Shown: positions 1-8,624 of the stretch, piece after piece
Layout of the letters: the number at the start of each line of letters is the position of its first letter
How positions within the stretch are numbered: position 1 is the first letter of the stretch
Assembly (NCBI RefSeq): GCF_050632395.1
Contig: NZ_CP192600.1
Location: forward strand, 2,852,001-2,916,000
Source: JAUYQR01 sp050632395
Lineage (GTDB): Bacteria > Pseudomonadota > Alphaproteobacteria > Rhodobacterales > Rhodobacteraceae
Direction of reading: 5' to 3'
Length of the DNA: 64,000 nucleotides
The notes under the pieces: model-generated
What the model was told of the DNA's origin: nothing
Database searches by the model: none
The model's input: the letters and a program-made list of their open reading frames with translations, nothing else
Translations under genes and position numbers: made by a program

Positions 1-336
1 GCGACCCATGCCGACGACGCGCTTGAATTCCTGCAACCGTTCCGGCGAATGGCCAAGTCGGACCGAGCCGGTGACGTGATAGTTCATCGGGTAATCAACC
101 GCCGCGCCGAGGCCCCGGTAGAGGCCTGCCGAATAGCGCTGCATGTTCATGATAGACCACGAGGCGGAGAAGGTCGGCACGTTGCCCGCCGCGTGCCAGG
201 TTGAGCCTGCGGTCAGTTCGTTCTTTTCCAAAAGCAGGCTGTCCGTCCACCCGGCCTTTGCCAAATGGTAAAGGCAGGACGCTCCCACCGCGCCGCCACC
301 GATGATGACCACCCGTGCGCTTGCAAATTCGGTCAT
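1..336 (-). CDS. FAD-dependent amine oxidoreductase, dimethylglycine/sarcosine dehydrogenase-like (5' part only)
   Basis: Only the first 112 codons lie in the window; the rest runs off the left edge. The protein begins MTEFASARVVIIGGGAVGAS, a Rossmann FAD-binding motif (GGGAVGAS near residues 13-20), followed by LEKNELTAGSTWHAAG at about 36-51, the signature of the DAO/glycine-oxidase fold found in dimethylglycine and sarcosine dehydrogenases that demethylate N-methylated glycines. The ATG at 334-336 fits because the FAD motif follows directly. It is divergent from a LysR regulator. The exact substrate cannot be told from this fragment. Confidence 0.8.
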   Translation of the reverse strand, partial: MTEFASARVVIIGGGAVGASCLYHLAKAGWTDSLLLEKNELTAGSTWHAAGNVPTFSASWSIMNMQRYSAGLYRGLGAAVDYPMNYHVTGSVRLGHSPERLQEFKRVVGMGR

Positions 337-410
337 CGCTGCCCTCCCGGTTCCCGTCGCTACTATCGGGCCGCCTGCGGCAGCTTTCAATTCGGCGCGG
401 GAGGGTCTAT

Positions 411-429
411 TGATCGAAAACTCCGATCA
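411..429. promoter_or_regulatory. Candidate LysR-type operator
   Basis: A perfect inverted repeat, TGATCG - 7 nt - CGATCA, lies in the 102-bp space between the divergent FAD oxidoreductase and LysR genes, just before the regulator start. A dyad in a divergent intergenic region is the usual arrangement for a LysR protein that controls itself and its neighbour. Its use as an operator is inferred. Confidence 0.45.
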
Positions 430-438
430 GAGGCCGCC

Positions 439-1284
439 ATGCAGATTGATCTTCTGGACACCTTTCTTGATCTGGCCGAGACGCGCAGTTTTCACCGCAC
501 CTCGGACCGGCTGGGCATCACGCAATCCACGGTTTCGGCACGGGTCTCCGCGCTGGAGCAGGCGGTGGGGTCGCGGCTGTTCGACCGGTCGCGCGCGGGC
601 ACCGACCTGACGCCCGAAGGCAAGCGGTTCGAGCCTCACGCCCGCGCCTTGCGCCACGAATGGAACGAGGCGCGGCGGCGCATTCAGATCCCGCAGGGGG
701 CGGCGCACTTGGTGCGACTTGGCATCCAGAACGATCTGGCGGCTTTGTATCTGGGGGACTGGATGGCGGGGTTCCGGCAGGCGCTGCCGGAGGCCGCCTT
801 TTACATTGAACCGGATTACTCCAACCAGATGTGCGCTGACCTACTGACGGGGATTCTGGATTTTGCGGTTATGTTCAGCCCCAAGCCTCACCCCGACCTG
901 CATTTCGAAAGCGTGGGCGACGTGGCGTACCGGATGGTGTCGACCGAAGCCGGGCGGATGGAAGAGGTGACGGCGGCGCGCTTCGTGTTCGCGCACTTCT
1001 CGCCCGCTTTCGAAGAGATGCACCGGCAGCTGACGCCCGGTCTGGCAGGGGCGACGGTGTCTGTCGGACAGTCAGGATCGGTCGTCTCATTGCTGACGGC
1101 GATGGGGGGATCAGGCTATGTACTTGCAAAGACGTCGGATCAGCTGGTTGCTGCGGGCGGATTCCGTTTGGTGGCGGACGCGCCGGTGCTGCGCCAGCCG
1201 GTGTTTGCGGCGCTGCATATCCGCCACCGGATAGCACCGTTGCACCGGCGGCTGGCGCAACTGGTGGCGCGGCATCTCGCTTAG
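439..1284 (+). CDS. LysR-family transcriptional regulator
   Basis: 281-residue DNA-binding regulator. The N-terminus (residues 1-60) is a LysR winged helix-turn-helix, MQIDLLDTFLDLAETRSFHR, with GITQSTVSARVSALE as recognition helix. The remainder, about 85-281, is the periplasmic-binding-like effector domain. The frame stays open further upstream, but the ATG at 439 gives the canonical LysR N-terminus. It probably controls the divergent FAD amine dehydrogenase. Its stop overlaps by 4 bp the stop end of the convergent hutC gene. The effector is unknown. Confidence 0.88.
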   Translation: MQIDLLDTFLDLAETRSFHRTSDRLGITQSTVSARVSALEQAVGSRLFDRSRAGTDLTPEGKRFEPHARALRHEWNEARRRIQIPQGAAHLVRLGIQNDLAALYLGDWMAGFRQALPEAAFYIEPDYSNQMCADLLTGILDFAVMFSPKPHPDLHFESVGDVAYRMVSTEAGRMEEVTAARFVFAHFSPAFEEMHRQLTPGLAGATVSVGQSGSVVSLLTAMGGSGYVLAKTSDQLVAAGGFRLVADAPVLRQPVFAALHIRHRIAPLHRRLAQLVARHLA

Positions 1285-1967
1285 AACGTCATCTGAACCC
1301 GGTGCCCCGGCGCATGGGCAAAGCGCACGAAGGTCACCGGGCCAAGCGTGCCGACGGTGGTGCGTACGGCGATGAAAAGCGCGGTGCCGGGGGGGATGCC
1401 CAGCACGGCGGCTTCACGCTCAGTGGCGGGTTCGGCGGTGAAGGTGATGTCGCCGGACACCAGGCTGACGTTGGTCACCAGCCATTCGTTGGCGCTGAGG
1501 CCGCCGAAATCTGGGGGCGGGTCAGGCAAGACAGCGGGGTTCAGCCAGCGGTCTTCCAGCACATAGGGGCGTCCGCCTGCCAGATGCAGGGTTTCGAGGT
1601 GGCGCAGGATGGTGCCTTCGGGGAGGCCAAGGCGCGAAGTGACGGGGACCGGGCCGGGCCTGGTGTCGTCGGCCAGAAGGTCGAAAGCGTGGGTCAGGCC
1701 CTTTGCCTCCACGTCCTGCCGTATCACCGGGATATCCAGCCGCGCGCGGCGGACGGGAAGTTCTGCCACGCGGGTTCCGGCCCGTTTCTTGCGTTCAATC
1801 ACGCCCGCCTCGGCCAGATCGCGAAGCGCACGGTTCACGGTGGCGCGGGCGACGTTGAATTCCTGCGCGAGGGTTTCCTCATTGGGAATGAGGCCACCTG
1901 GCGGCCAGTCGCGGGCGCGGATGCGCCGCAGAACCTCTGCGCGAACCCCTTCCCAACCGCCCGTCAT
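1281..1967 (-). CDS. hutC: Histidine utilisation repressor, GntR/HutC family
   Basis: 228 aa. Residues 5-70 form a GntR-type winged HTH (FNVARATVNRALRDLAEAGV) and about 85-228 a UTRA effector domain of the HutC subfamily. HutC proteins repress hut genes and are released by urocanate. The gene is downstream of hutF with an ATGA start/stop overlap, so both form one minus-strand operon opposite hutI-hutH-hutU. The likely operator is the dyad at 3322-3339. Identification rests on the domain pair plus location within the hut locus. Confidence 0.9.
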   Translation of the reverse strand: MTGGWEGVRAEVLRRIRARDWPPGGLIPNEETLAQEFNVARATVNRALRDLAEAGVIERKKRAGTRVAELPVRRARLDIPVIRQDVEAKGLTHAFDLLADDTRPGPVPVTSRLGLPEGTILRHLETLHLAGGRPYVLEDRWLNPAVLPDPPPDFGGLSANEWLVTNVSLVSGDITFTAEPATEREAAVLGIPPGTALFIAVRTTVGTLGPVTFVRFAHAPGHRVQMTF

Positions 1968-3301
1968 GCGCGGGCTTTCAGGGCGGCGAGGTGGCTGCGG
2001 TAGCGCGTCTCGACCCGCTCGCGGGCGATGTGGCGGCCGTCGCGCACGATGTGGCGACCGGCAGACCAGAGGTTTGCAACGGGGCGGTCAGGGGTGGCGA
2101 AGATCCAAGCGTCAAGGAGGGTGTCGCCGGACAGACCGTCAAGGGGGCCGGTGTCGGGCGCCATCAGGTCGGCCCACAAGCCGGGGGCAATGGCACCCGA
2201 GCGGCGCCCAGCGGCCTGTGCGCCGCCCGCAAGGCTTGCGTCGAGGAGCACCCGGCCAGTGGAGCGGGAGGCGTCGGCCAGCACGGCGCGGGCCTTTTGC
2301 CCAAGGCGTTGAGAATACTCCAGCATCCTGAGTTCGCCGGTCAGCGAGATCTGCACGTTGCTATCGGTGCCGACCCCCAGACGCCCACCTGCGGCCTGCC
2401 AGCCGGGACCGTCGAAGATGCCATCGCCAAGGTTCGCCTCGGTGATCGGGCAAAGACCGGCGACGGCATGGGTGGCGGCAAGACCGGCAGTCTCGAAGGG
2501 CTTCATCTGGGTGGCGTGGATCATGCACCAGCGTTGGTCGACGGGCAGGTTCGCCAGAGCCCATTCAACGGGGCGCGCGCCGTAGGCGGTCTGCACTTCG
2601 GCCACCTCCGCCACCTGTTCTGCGAGGTGCAGGTGGATCGGGCCCTGATGGCGGGAAACCTCGGCTAGCGAGGCGCGGCTGACGGCGCGAAGGGAATGGG
2701 GGGCCACGCCGATGGCGTCGTCGGGACGGCTGAGGGCGGATCGGGCGGCGGCGTGCAGCGTTTGAAAGCGGTCGAGGTCGCAACCGAACCGCAGTTGTCC
2801 GCCAGCAAGGGCACGACCGTCGCAACCGCCCTGTTCGTAAAGGACCGGGAGCAGGGTCAGGCCAAGCCCGGTGTCGACCGCGGCGGCGGCGATGCGGGCG
2901 GAAAGTTCCGCGGGGTTGGCGTAGGGCGCACCGCCGGGCTGGTGGTGGAGGTAGTGAAACTCGGCCGCCGCGGCATAGCCCGCCTCGGCCATTTCGATCA
3001 TTGCAAGGGCGGCGATGGCCTCCACATCCTCAGGGGTGAGATGATCGACGAAGCGGTACATCAAGGCGCGCCATGTCCAGAAACTGTCCTGCCCCGCTGT
3101 ACGCGCCTCGGTCAGGCCGGCCATCGCGCGCTGGAAGGTGTGCGAGTGCAGGTTTGCCGGCGCGGGCAGGATCAGCGCGTTGCTGTCGCCTTCGGGCGGG
3201 CTGTCGGGGATGACGTCGGCAATCCGGCCATCGGTGACAATGATCCGCACATTGGAAGCCCAGCCTTCTGGCAGAAGCGCGGTTTGAGCGTGAAGGATCA
3301 T
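1964..3301 (-). CDS. hutF: Formimidoylglutamate deiminase
   Basis: 445-aa amidohydrolase-superfamily enzyme that removes ammonia from N-formimino-L-glutamate to give N-formyl-L-glutamate, the third-step variant of histidine degradation. The metal-binding HSHTFQRAMAG motif is at residues 52-62, the HLHLAEQ motif lies mid-protein and GVGTDSN near 300. The ATG lies at the edge of the shared hut promoter region. HutF marks the five-step histidine route, which needs an N-formylglutamate deformylase (HutG); none is encoded in the window. First gene of the hutF-hutC unit. Confidence 0.92.
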   Translation of the reverse strand: MILHAQTALLPEGWASNVRIIVTDGRIADVIPDSPPEGDSNALILPAPANLHSHTFQRAMAGLTEARTAGQDSFWTWRALMYRFVDHLTPEDVEAIAALAMIEMAEAGYAAAAEFHYLHHQPGGAPYANPAELSARIAAAAVDTGLGLTLLPVLYEQGGCDGRALAGGQLRFGCDLDRFQTLHAAARSALSRPDDAIGVAPHSLRAVSRASLAEVSRHQGPIHLHLAEQVAEVAEVQTAYGARPVEWALANLPVDQRWCMIHATQMKPFETAGLAATHAVAGLCPITEANLGDGIFDGPGWQAAGGRLGVGTDSNVQISLTGELRMLEYSQRLGQKARAVLADASRSTGRVLLDASLAGGAQAAGRRSGAIAPGLWADLMAPDTGPLDGLSGDTLLDAWIFATPDRPVANLWSAGRHIVRDGRHIARERVETRYRSHLAALKARA

Positions 3302-3311
3302 GGCGCCTCGC

Positions 3312-3360
3312 TTGACACGGCATTATGTATAGACATAATAGACAAACAGACAGACATAAT
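3312..3360. promoter_or_regulatory. Divergent hut promoter with HutC-type operator
   Basis: The 70-bp hutF-hutI space contains an 18-bp perfect dyad, ATTATGT-ATAG-ACATAAT at 3322-3339. A further half-site GACATAAT at 3353-3360 lies 21 bp after the same octamer at 3332-3339, two helix turns. TTGACA at 3312-3317 and CATAAT at 3334-3339 form a good sigma-70 promoter for hutI, so the dyad covers its spacer and -10 element. HutC-family regulators bind such AT-rich palindromes. Assignment to HutC is inferred from position. Confidence 0.7.
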
Positions 3361-3371
3361 GCAAGGTCACA

Positions 3372-4571
3372 ATGTCGCTTCTTCTGACGGACGCAACGCT
3401 TGCCACGATGACCGACGGCTATGGGCTGATCGCCGATGGAGCGGTGGCGATTGTGGGGGAACGAATCGCGTGGGTTGGACCGCAATCCGCTATTCCGGCA
3501 CCTTATCAACAGTTTCCAAAAGAACACTTTGGCGGCCGTCTTGTCACGCCCGGCCTGATCGACTGTCATACCCATGTGATCTTTGGCGGCGACCGGGCAG
3601 CCGAATTCGAGATGCGGCTGAACGGTGCCAGCTATGAAGAGGTCGCGCGGGCTGGCGGTGGGATTCTGTCCACGGTGAAGGCGACGCGCGCGGCGTCAGA
3701 GGCGGACCTGCTGGCAGCGGCCCTGCCCCGCGTCGACCAGATGATCGCGGCGGGGGCGACCGTGATCGAGGTGAAGTCTGGTTACGGGCTAACCGTTGCG
3801 GACGAGGTCAAGATGCTGCGCGTAGCGCGGGGAATAGGCAGAGCGCGGCGGGTGCATGTGGTGACGACGCACCTGGCGGCACATGCCGTGCCCCCCGAGT
3901 TCAAAGGACGCGCTGCGGCCTATATCGAAGAGGTCGCGATCCCGTCGCTACGCGCCGCACATGCCGAGGGGCTGGTCGATCACGTAGATGCCTTCTGCGA
4001 GGGAATCGCGTTTTCGCCGGATGAACTGCGCCCTTTGTTTGCGGTGGCTGTGCAGTTAGGCCTGCCGATCAAGCTTCATGCCGAGCAACTGTCTGACCTG
4101 AAGGGCGCGGTGATGGCCGCCAAGCACGGCGCTCTGTCTGCGGACCATCTGGAATATCTGGGCGCCGATGGCGTCGCTGCAATGGCGGCGGCGGGGACAG
4201 TTGCGGTGATCCTGCCGGGAGCGTTCTACACGCTGCGCGAAACTCACGCGCCGCCGATTGCCGCCCTGCGCGCGGCTGGGGTGCGGATGGCTGTGGCAAC
4301 TGACATGAACCCCGGCTCGTCGCCCATAGCCTCGCTGCCATTGGCGATGAACATGGCCTGCACCTTGTTCCGATTGACCCCGGAGGAGGCGCTTTGTGGC
4401 GCGACGGTCCATGCATGTGCGGCACTGGGCCTGACCGACCGGGGCCGGATCGCGCCCGGCCAGCGCGCCGATCTGTGCATCTGGGAGGCGCGGCATCCGG
4501 CGGAACTGAGTTACCGAATCGGCGCCACCCCCCTTCATTCCCGCATTTTCGGAGGCGAAATTGACCGCTGA
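3372..4571 (+). CDS. hutI: Imidazolonepropionase
   Basis: 399 aa, normal length. It hydrolyses 4-imidazolone-5-propanoate to N-formimino-L-glutamate in the cytoplasm. The amidohydrolase metal motif DCHTHVIFGGDRAAEFEMR has HTH at residues 66-68; the family signatures YEEVARAGGGILSTV and EVKSGYGL follow. The start ATG follows an AAGG ribosome site. First gene of the plus-strand hutI-hutH-hutU operon; it overlaps hutH by 11 bp. Confidence 0.95.
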   Translation: MSLLLTDATLATMTDGYGLIADGAVAIVGERIAWVGPQSAIPAPYQQFPKEHFGGRLVTPGLIDCHTHVIFGGDRAAEFEMRLNGASYEEVARAGGGILSTVKATRAASEADLLAAALPRVDQMIAAGATVIEVKSGYGLTVADEVKMLRVARGIGRARRVHVVTTHLAAHAVPPEFKGRAAAYIEEVAIPSLRAAHAEGLVDHVDAFCEGIAFSPDELRPLFAVAVQLGLPIKLHAEQLSDLKGAVMAAKHGALSADHLEYLGADGVAAMAAAGTVAVILPGAFYTLRETHAPPIAALRAAGVRMAVATDMNPGSSPIASLPLAMNMACTLFRLTPEEALCGATVHACAALGLTDRGRIAPGQRADLCIWEARHPAELSYRIGATPLHSRIFGGEIDR

Positions 4572-6090
4572 AATCCTGATCCCCGGCCGCACCACGCTGC
4601 GCCAATTGGAACGCATCTGGCGCGAGGCGGCGCCCGCGCGGCTTGACCCCTCGGCCAAGGCGGGGGTCGTGGCGGCGGCGGGGCACATCGCCCGCGCGGC
4701 GGCGGGAACTGAGGCGGTCTATGGCGTGAACACCGGATTTGGCAAACTCGCAAGCCTGAAGATCGCGCCAGAAGATACTGCTAAACTTCAGAAAAACCTG
4801 ATCCTGAGCCATTGCTGCGGGGTTGGAGAGGCGATGGAACCCGCCACCGTGCGGCTGATGATGGCGCTAAAACTGCTGTCGTTGGGGCGCGGCGCATCCG
4901 GGGTGCGGTGGGAAGTCGTGGCGCTGATCGAAGGGATGCTGGCGAAGGGTGTTGTACCGGTGATCCCGGCACAAGGCTCGGTCGGCGCGTCGGGCGACCT
5001 TGCACCGTTGGCTCATATGGCGGCGGCCATGATCGGCGAAGGCGAGGCGGTTTTCGCGGGCGAGACCTTGTCCGGACGCGAGGCTTTGACGCGGGCGGGA
5101 CTGGTACCGGTGGTACTCGGTCCGAAGGAGGGGCTGGCACTGATCAACGGGACGCAGTTTTCTACCGCCTATGCGCTTGCGGGGTTGTTCGACGGTTGGC
5201 GTGCGGCTCAGACTGCGCTGGTAACAAGCGCCATGTCGACCGATGCGGTCATGGGGTCAACCGCGCCGCTGGCGCAGGAAATCCACTCGCTGCGCGGCCA
5301 TGCCGGGCAGATCGAAGCTGCGGCGGCGATGCGTGATCTGCTGGACGGCTCGGAGATTCGCGAAAGCCACCGCGAGGGCGACACCCGCGTGCAGGACCCC
5401 TACTGCATCCGCTGCCAACCGCAGGTGACCGGGGCCGCGATGGATGTGCTGCGGATGGCCGCGCAGACGCTGGAGGTGGAAGCGAACGCGGCGACGGACA
5501 ACCCCTTGGTGCTGACCGACGGACAGATCGTGTCCGGCGGGAACTTTCACGCGGAACCCGTTGGTTTTGCGGCAGATATGATTGCGATGGCCTTGGCCGA
5601 AATTGGTGCCATTGCGCAGCGGCGGGTGGCGTTGATGGTCGACCCGGTGCTGTCGTTCGACCTGCCGGCGTTCCTGACTCCGAAGCCGGGCTTGAACTCG
5701 GGCTTCATGATCGCCGAGGTGACGACGGCGGCGTTGATGAGCGAAAACAAGCATCTGGCGCATCCGACGGTGATCGATTCGACCCCCACTTCGGCCAATC
5801 AGGAAGACCACGTCAGCATGGCCGCCCACGGCGCGCGGCGGTTGGTGCGAATGAACGCGAACCTGCAGGCGATCCTAGGGGTCGAAGCGCTATGCGCGGC
5901 GCAAGGCATCGGGTTTCGTGCGCCACTACAGACCTCTGCCCCCCTGCAGCGGGCGGTAGCGCGCCTGCGCACAGACGTGCCTGCGCTGGAGGATGACCGA
6001 TACCTTGCCCCCGATCTTGCCGCCGCCGCCTTGATGGTGGCCGACGGCAGCCTTGCCCACGCCACCCTGACCCCCTTGCCGGAGCTTTGA
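4561..6090 (+). CDS. hutH: Histidine ammonia-lyase
   Basis: 509 aa. It converts L-histidine to urocanate and ammonia. The Ala-Ser-Gly triplet that forms the MIO cofactor is at residues 143-145 (VGASGDLAPLAHM), with VYGVNTGFGKLA at 53-64 and the SANQEDHVSM motif near residue 415. The best start is TTG at 4561, since GGAGG at 4551-4555 sits 5 nt upstream and the N-terminus then matches the family. The gene overlaps hutI by 11 bp, indicating coupled translation. Confidence 0.95.
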   Translation: MTAEILIPGRTTLRQLERIWREAAPARLDPSAKAGVVAAAGHIARAAAGTEAVYGVNTGFGKLASLKIAPEDTAKLQKNLILSHCCGVGEAMEPATVRLMMALKLLSLGRGASGVRWEVVALIEGMLAKGVVPVIPAQGSVGASGDLAPLAHMAAAMIGEGEAVFAGETLSGREALTRAGLVPVVLGPKEGLALINGTQFSTAYALAGLFDGWRAAQTALVTSAMSTDAVMGSTAPLAQEIHSLRGHAGQIEAAAAMRDLLDGSEIRESHREGDTRVQDPYCIRCQPQVTGAAMDVLRMAAQTLEVEANAATDNPLVLTDGQIVSGGNFHAEPVGFAADMIAMALAEIGAIAQRRVALMVDPVLSFDLPAFLTPKPGLNSGFMIAEVTTAALMSENKHLAHPTVIDSTPTSANQEDHVSMAAHGARRLVRMNANLQAILGVEALCAAQGIGFRAPLQTSAPLQRAVARLRTDVPALEDDRYLAPDLAAAALMVADGSLAHATLTPLPEL

Positions 6091-6091
6091 C

Positions 6092-7765
6092 ATGACCCGC
6101 CACAACACCCGTGACATCTATCCCGCGACCGGCACCGAGATCAGCGCGAAAAGCTGGCTGACCGAGGCGCCCTTGCGGATGCTGATGAACAACCTGCACC
6201 CGGACGTGGCGGAAAACCCGCATGAACTGGTGGTTTATGGCGGCATCGGCCGGGCGGCGCGGACGTGGGAGGATTTCGATCGCATAGTCGCGGCCCTGCG
6301 TGATCTGGAGGCGGACGAAACCCTGCTGGTCCAGTCGGGCAAACCGGTGGGCATTTTCCGCACCCACAAGGACGCGCCGCGGGTGCTGATCGCAAACTCG
6401 AACCTCGTGCCGCATTGGGCGACGTGGGACCATTTCAACGAGTTGGATAAGAAGGGTCTGGCGATGTACGGCCAGATGACCGCGGGGTCGTGGATCTATA
6501 TCGGCACGCAAGGCATCGTGCAGGGCACCTATGAGACCTTTGCCGAGGCCGGGCGGCAGCATTACGGCGGCAGCCTGAAGGGCCGCTGGATTCTGACCGG
6601 CGGGCTTGGCGGGATGGGGGGCGCGCAGCCATTGGCGGCGGTGATGGCGGGGGCCTGCTGTCTGGCGGTGGAGTGTGACGAGACGCGGATCGATTTCCGC
6701 CTGCGCACACGGTATGTCGACGCCAAGGCGCGGACCCTGGACGAAGCACTGGCGATGATCGCGGAGTGGACGGCGAAGGGCGAGGCGAAGTCGGTCGGCC
6801 TGCTGGGCAATGCGGCGGATGTGTTCCCCGAACTGGTGCGGCGGATGAAGGCGGGCGGGATGCGGCCTGATATCGTGACGGACCAGACAAGCGCCCACGA
6901 TCCCCTTAACGGGTATCTGCCGCAGGGCTGGACGGTCGAACAGGCCAAGGCTGTGCGCGAGACCGATCCCAAGTTGGTCGAGCATGCAGCGCGGGCGTCG
7001 ATGAAGGTGCACGTCGCGGCGATGGTGGATTTCTGGAACGCCGGCGTGCCGACCTTGGATTATGGCAACAACATCCGGCAGGTGGCGCTGGACGAAGGGT
7101 TGGAGAACGCGTTTGCGTTTCCGGGGTTCGTGCCGGCTTATATCCGGCCGCTGTTCTGCCGGGGGATCGGGCCGTTTCGGTGGTGCGCCCTGAGTGGCGA
7201 TCCGGAGGATATCTACAAGACCGACGCGGCGATGAAGCGGTTGTTTCCGGAAAACCACCACCTGCACAACTGGCTTGATATGGCGCGGGAGCGGATCGCG
7301 TTTCAGGGGCTGCCGGCGCGGATCTGCTGGATCGGGCTTGGCGATCGGCACCGGGCGGGGTTGATGTTCAACGAGATGGTGGCGTCGGGCGAGTTGAAGG
7401 CGCCGATCGTGATCGGGCGGGATCATCTGGATTCAGGGTCGGTGGCCAGCCCCAACCGGGAGACGGAGGCGATGAAGGATGGGTCGGACGCGGTGAGCGA
7501 TTGGCCGCTTCTCAATGCCTTGTTGAATACGGCGTCGGGGGCGACTTGGGTGTCCTTGCATCATGGGGGCGGTGTGGGGATGGGGTTCAGCCAGCATTCC
7601 GGCATGGTTGTGGTGGCGGACGGGACCGAGGATGCGGCGCGGCGGCTGTCCAATGTCTTGTGGAATGACCCGGCGACGGGGGTGATGCGGCACGCGGATG
7701 CGGGGTATGAGATTGCCCGCGATTGCGCGGTGGAGCATGGGCTGCGGTTGCCGGGGATCTTGTGA
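6092..7765 (+). CDS. hutU: Urocanate hydratase
   Basis: 557 aa. An NAD+-dependent enzyme that hydrates urocanate to imidazolonepropionate, the second step of histidine catabolism. Family signatures include LMNNLHPDVAENPHELVVYG near the N-terminus, LTGGLGGMGGAQP around 165-180 and the C-terminal SLHHGGGVGMGFSQHSGMV. It starts 1 bp after the hutH stop and ends the operon; a hairpin with a T-run lies immediately after its stop codon. Confidence 0.95.
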   Translation: MTRHNTRDIYPATGTEISAKSWLTEAPLRMLMNNLHPDVAENPHELVVYGGIGRAARTWEDFDRIVAALRDLEADETLLVQSGKPVGIFRTHKDAPRVLIANSNLVPHWATWDHFNELDKKGLAMYGQMTAGSWIYIGTQGIVQGTYETFAEAGRQHYGGSLKGRWILTGGLGGMGGAQPLAAVMAGACCLAVECDETRIDFRLRTRYVDAKARTLDEALAMIAEWTAKGEAKSVGLLGNAADVFPELVRRMKAGGMRPDIVTDQTSAHDPLNGYLPQGWTVEQAKAVRETDPKLVEHAARASMKVHVAAMVDFWNAGVPTLDYGNNIRQVALDEGLENAFAFPGFVPAYIRPLFCRGIGPFRWCALSGDPEDIYKTDAAMKRLFPENHHLHNWLDMARERIAFQGLPARICWIGLGDRHRAGLMFNEMVASGELKAPIVIGRDHLDSGSVASPNRETEAMKDGSDAVSDWPLLNALLNTASGATWVSLHHGGGVGMGFSQHSGMVVVADGTEDAARRLSNVLWNDPATGVMRHADAGYEIARDCAVEHGLRLPGIL

Positions 7766-7787
7766 TGTCCCACGGTGGGACATTTTT
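7766..7787 (+). terminator. Hairpin plus T-run after hutU, also a repeat copy
   Basis: TGTCCCACGGTGGGACA at 7766-7782 is an inverted repeat that can form a 6-8 bp stem, followed by five T. It begins right after the hutU stop and fits an intrinsic terminator. A near-identical sequence at 57801-57817 is in an upstream region instead, so this is also a member of a dispersed repeat family. Confidence 0.55.
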
Positions 7788-7840
7788 GGATGCGTTTCAG
7801 ATCAATGGGTTGGCGAGGGCGTTAAGGGGTTGGTAACCGC

Positions 7841-8461
7841 TTAACGCTCCTGCGCGCCTTTGCCTGCGAGGATGCGTGGGCGGGCTTTTTCGATGCGGTT
7901 TAGGCGGGTGGCGGTCGTTTTTGCGCCCGAGAGCAGGATCACGTAGCTGCGCTGTCGGCCCGGGGTCAGGCGATGGAACGCCTCGGCAAGGTCGGGATCC
8001 ATATCGATGGCTTCGATCAGTTCGGGGGGCAGGTCGATGTCGGTGGCGGTCTTTACGGGCAGAACCCCGGCCTCGGCGTAGCCCATCGCCTCGGCCAGAT
8101 AGGCGCGGATCGTGGGTTCCATTGCGTATGGGGTGGCACTGTCGGTGAAGCGCAGGCAATCGGGGTGTTGGGTGTTCGGGCCTTGGCGTTCCATCACCCG
8201 TTCGGGGTCTTGCATAAGGGCTGCGTTGAAGAAGTTGAGCCGGAAATCCCCACGCAAGGCGCCGATCAGGGCGATGTTGCGGCCGGCGTGCATGTAGCAA
8301 GGGTGGCCCCATTTCACCGTTTCGGTCAGGCCAGCGTCGCGGCAGATGCGGCGCAAGTCGGCGAGGCCCGAAGCCCAAAGGCGGGTGGAACAGTCGGGCG
8401 TGGCGAAGCGGGCGCAGCGGCCGCAACCGAGGGTGAAGTAGTCTTCGATGTCGGTGATCAT
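7841..8461 (-). CDS. YdeI/OmpD-associated family (DUF1801-like) protein
   Basis: 206 aa. The N-terminal half carries a DUF1801/YdhG-like domain (WGHPCYMHAGRNIALIGALR) and the C-terminal third has the YdeI-type helical segment with LTPGRQRSYVILLSGAKTTA and TRLNRIEKARPRIL. The start ATG at 8459-8461 has GGAAGGA upstream; an upstream in-frame Met lacks a site and is not family-like. Biochemical function is unknown. It is monocistronic; flanking spaces hold short repeats. Confidence 0.75.
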   Translation of the reverse strand: MITDIEDYFTLGCGRCARFATPDCSTRLWASGLADLRRICRDAGLTETVKWGHPCYMHAGRNIALIGALRGDFRLNFFNAALMQDPERVMERQGPNTQHPDCLRFTDSATPYAMEPTIRAYLAEAMGYAEAGVLPVKTATDIDLPPELIEAIDMDPDLAEAFHRLTPGRQRSYVILLSGAKTTATRLNRIEKARPRILAGKGAQER

Positions 8462-8492
8462 CGGCTTTCCTTCCGTGAGCCCCCCACCCCAT

Positions 8493-8606
8493 CCCTCCGC
8501 CACGAGGGGGGAGGGAGGCTCTGGGTGAGGCGTCGGTCAAAGCGACGTAAGGTGTGCAGTGCGACGTGATGCGGTCAAGAACCTGCCTCCCCACTTGTGG
8601 GGGACG
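8493..8606. repeat. Two C/G-rich hairpin repeats
   Basis: The spacer between the YdeI-like gene and the PHP gene holds two short hairpins: CCCTCC-GCCACGAG-GGAGGG-like sequence at 8493-8516 and TCCCCAC-TT-GTGGGGGA at about 8585-8602. A third relative is at 44702-44724. They look like small dispersed palindromic elements. Confidence 0.45.
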
Positions 8607-8624
8607 GATGAGTTGGGGGGGCGA

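Noticed and set aside
5813..7426. Minus-strand frame of 537 codons opposite hutU and hutH
   Set aside because: Antisense shadow; Arg/Pro/His-rich with no family features, while the plus-strand genes are certain.
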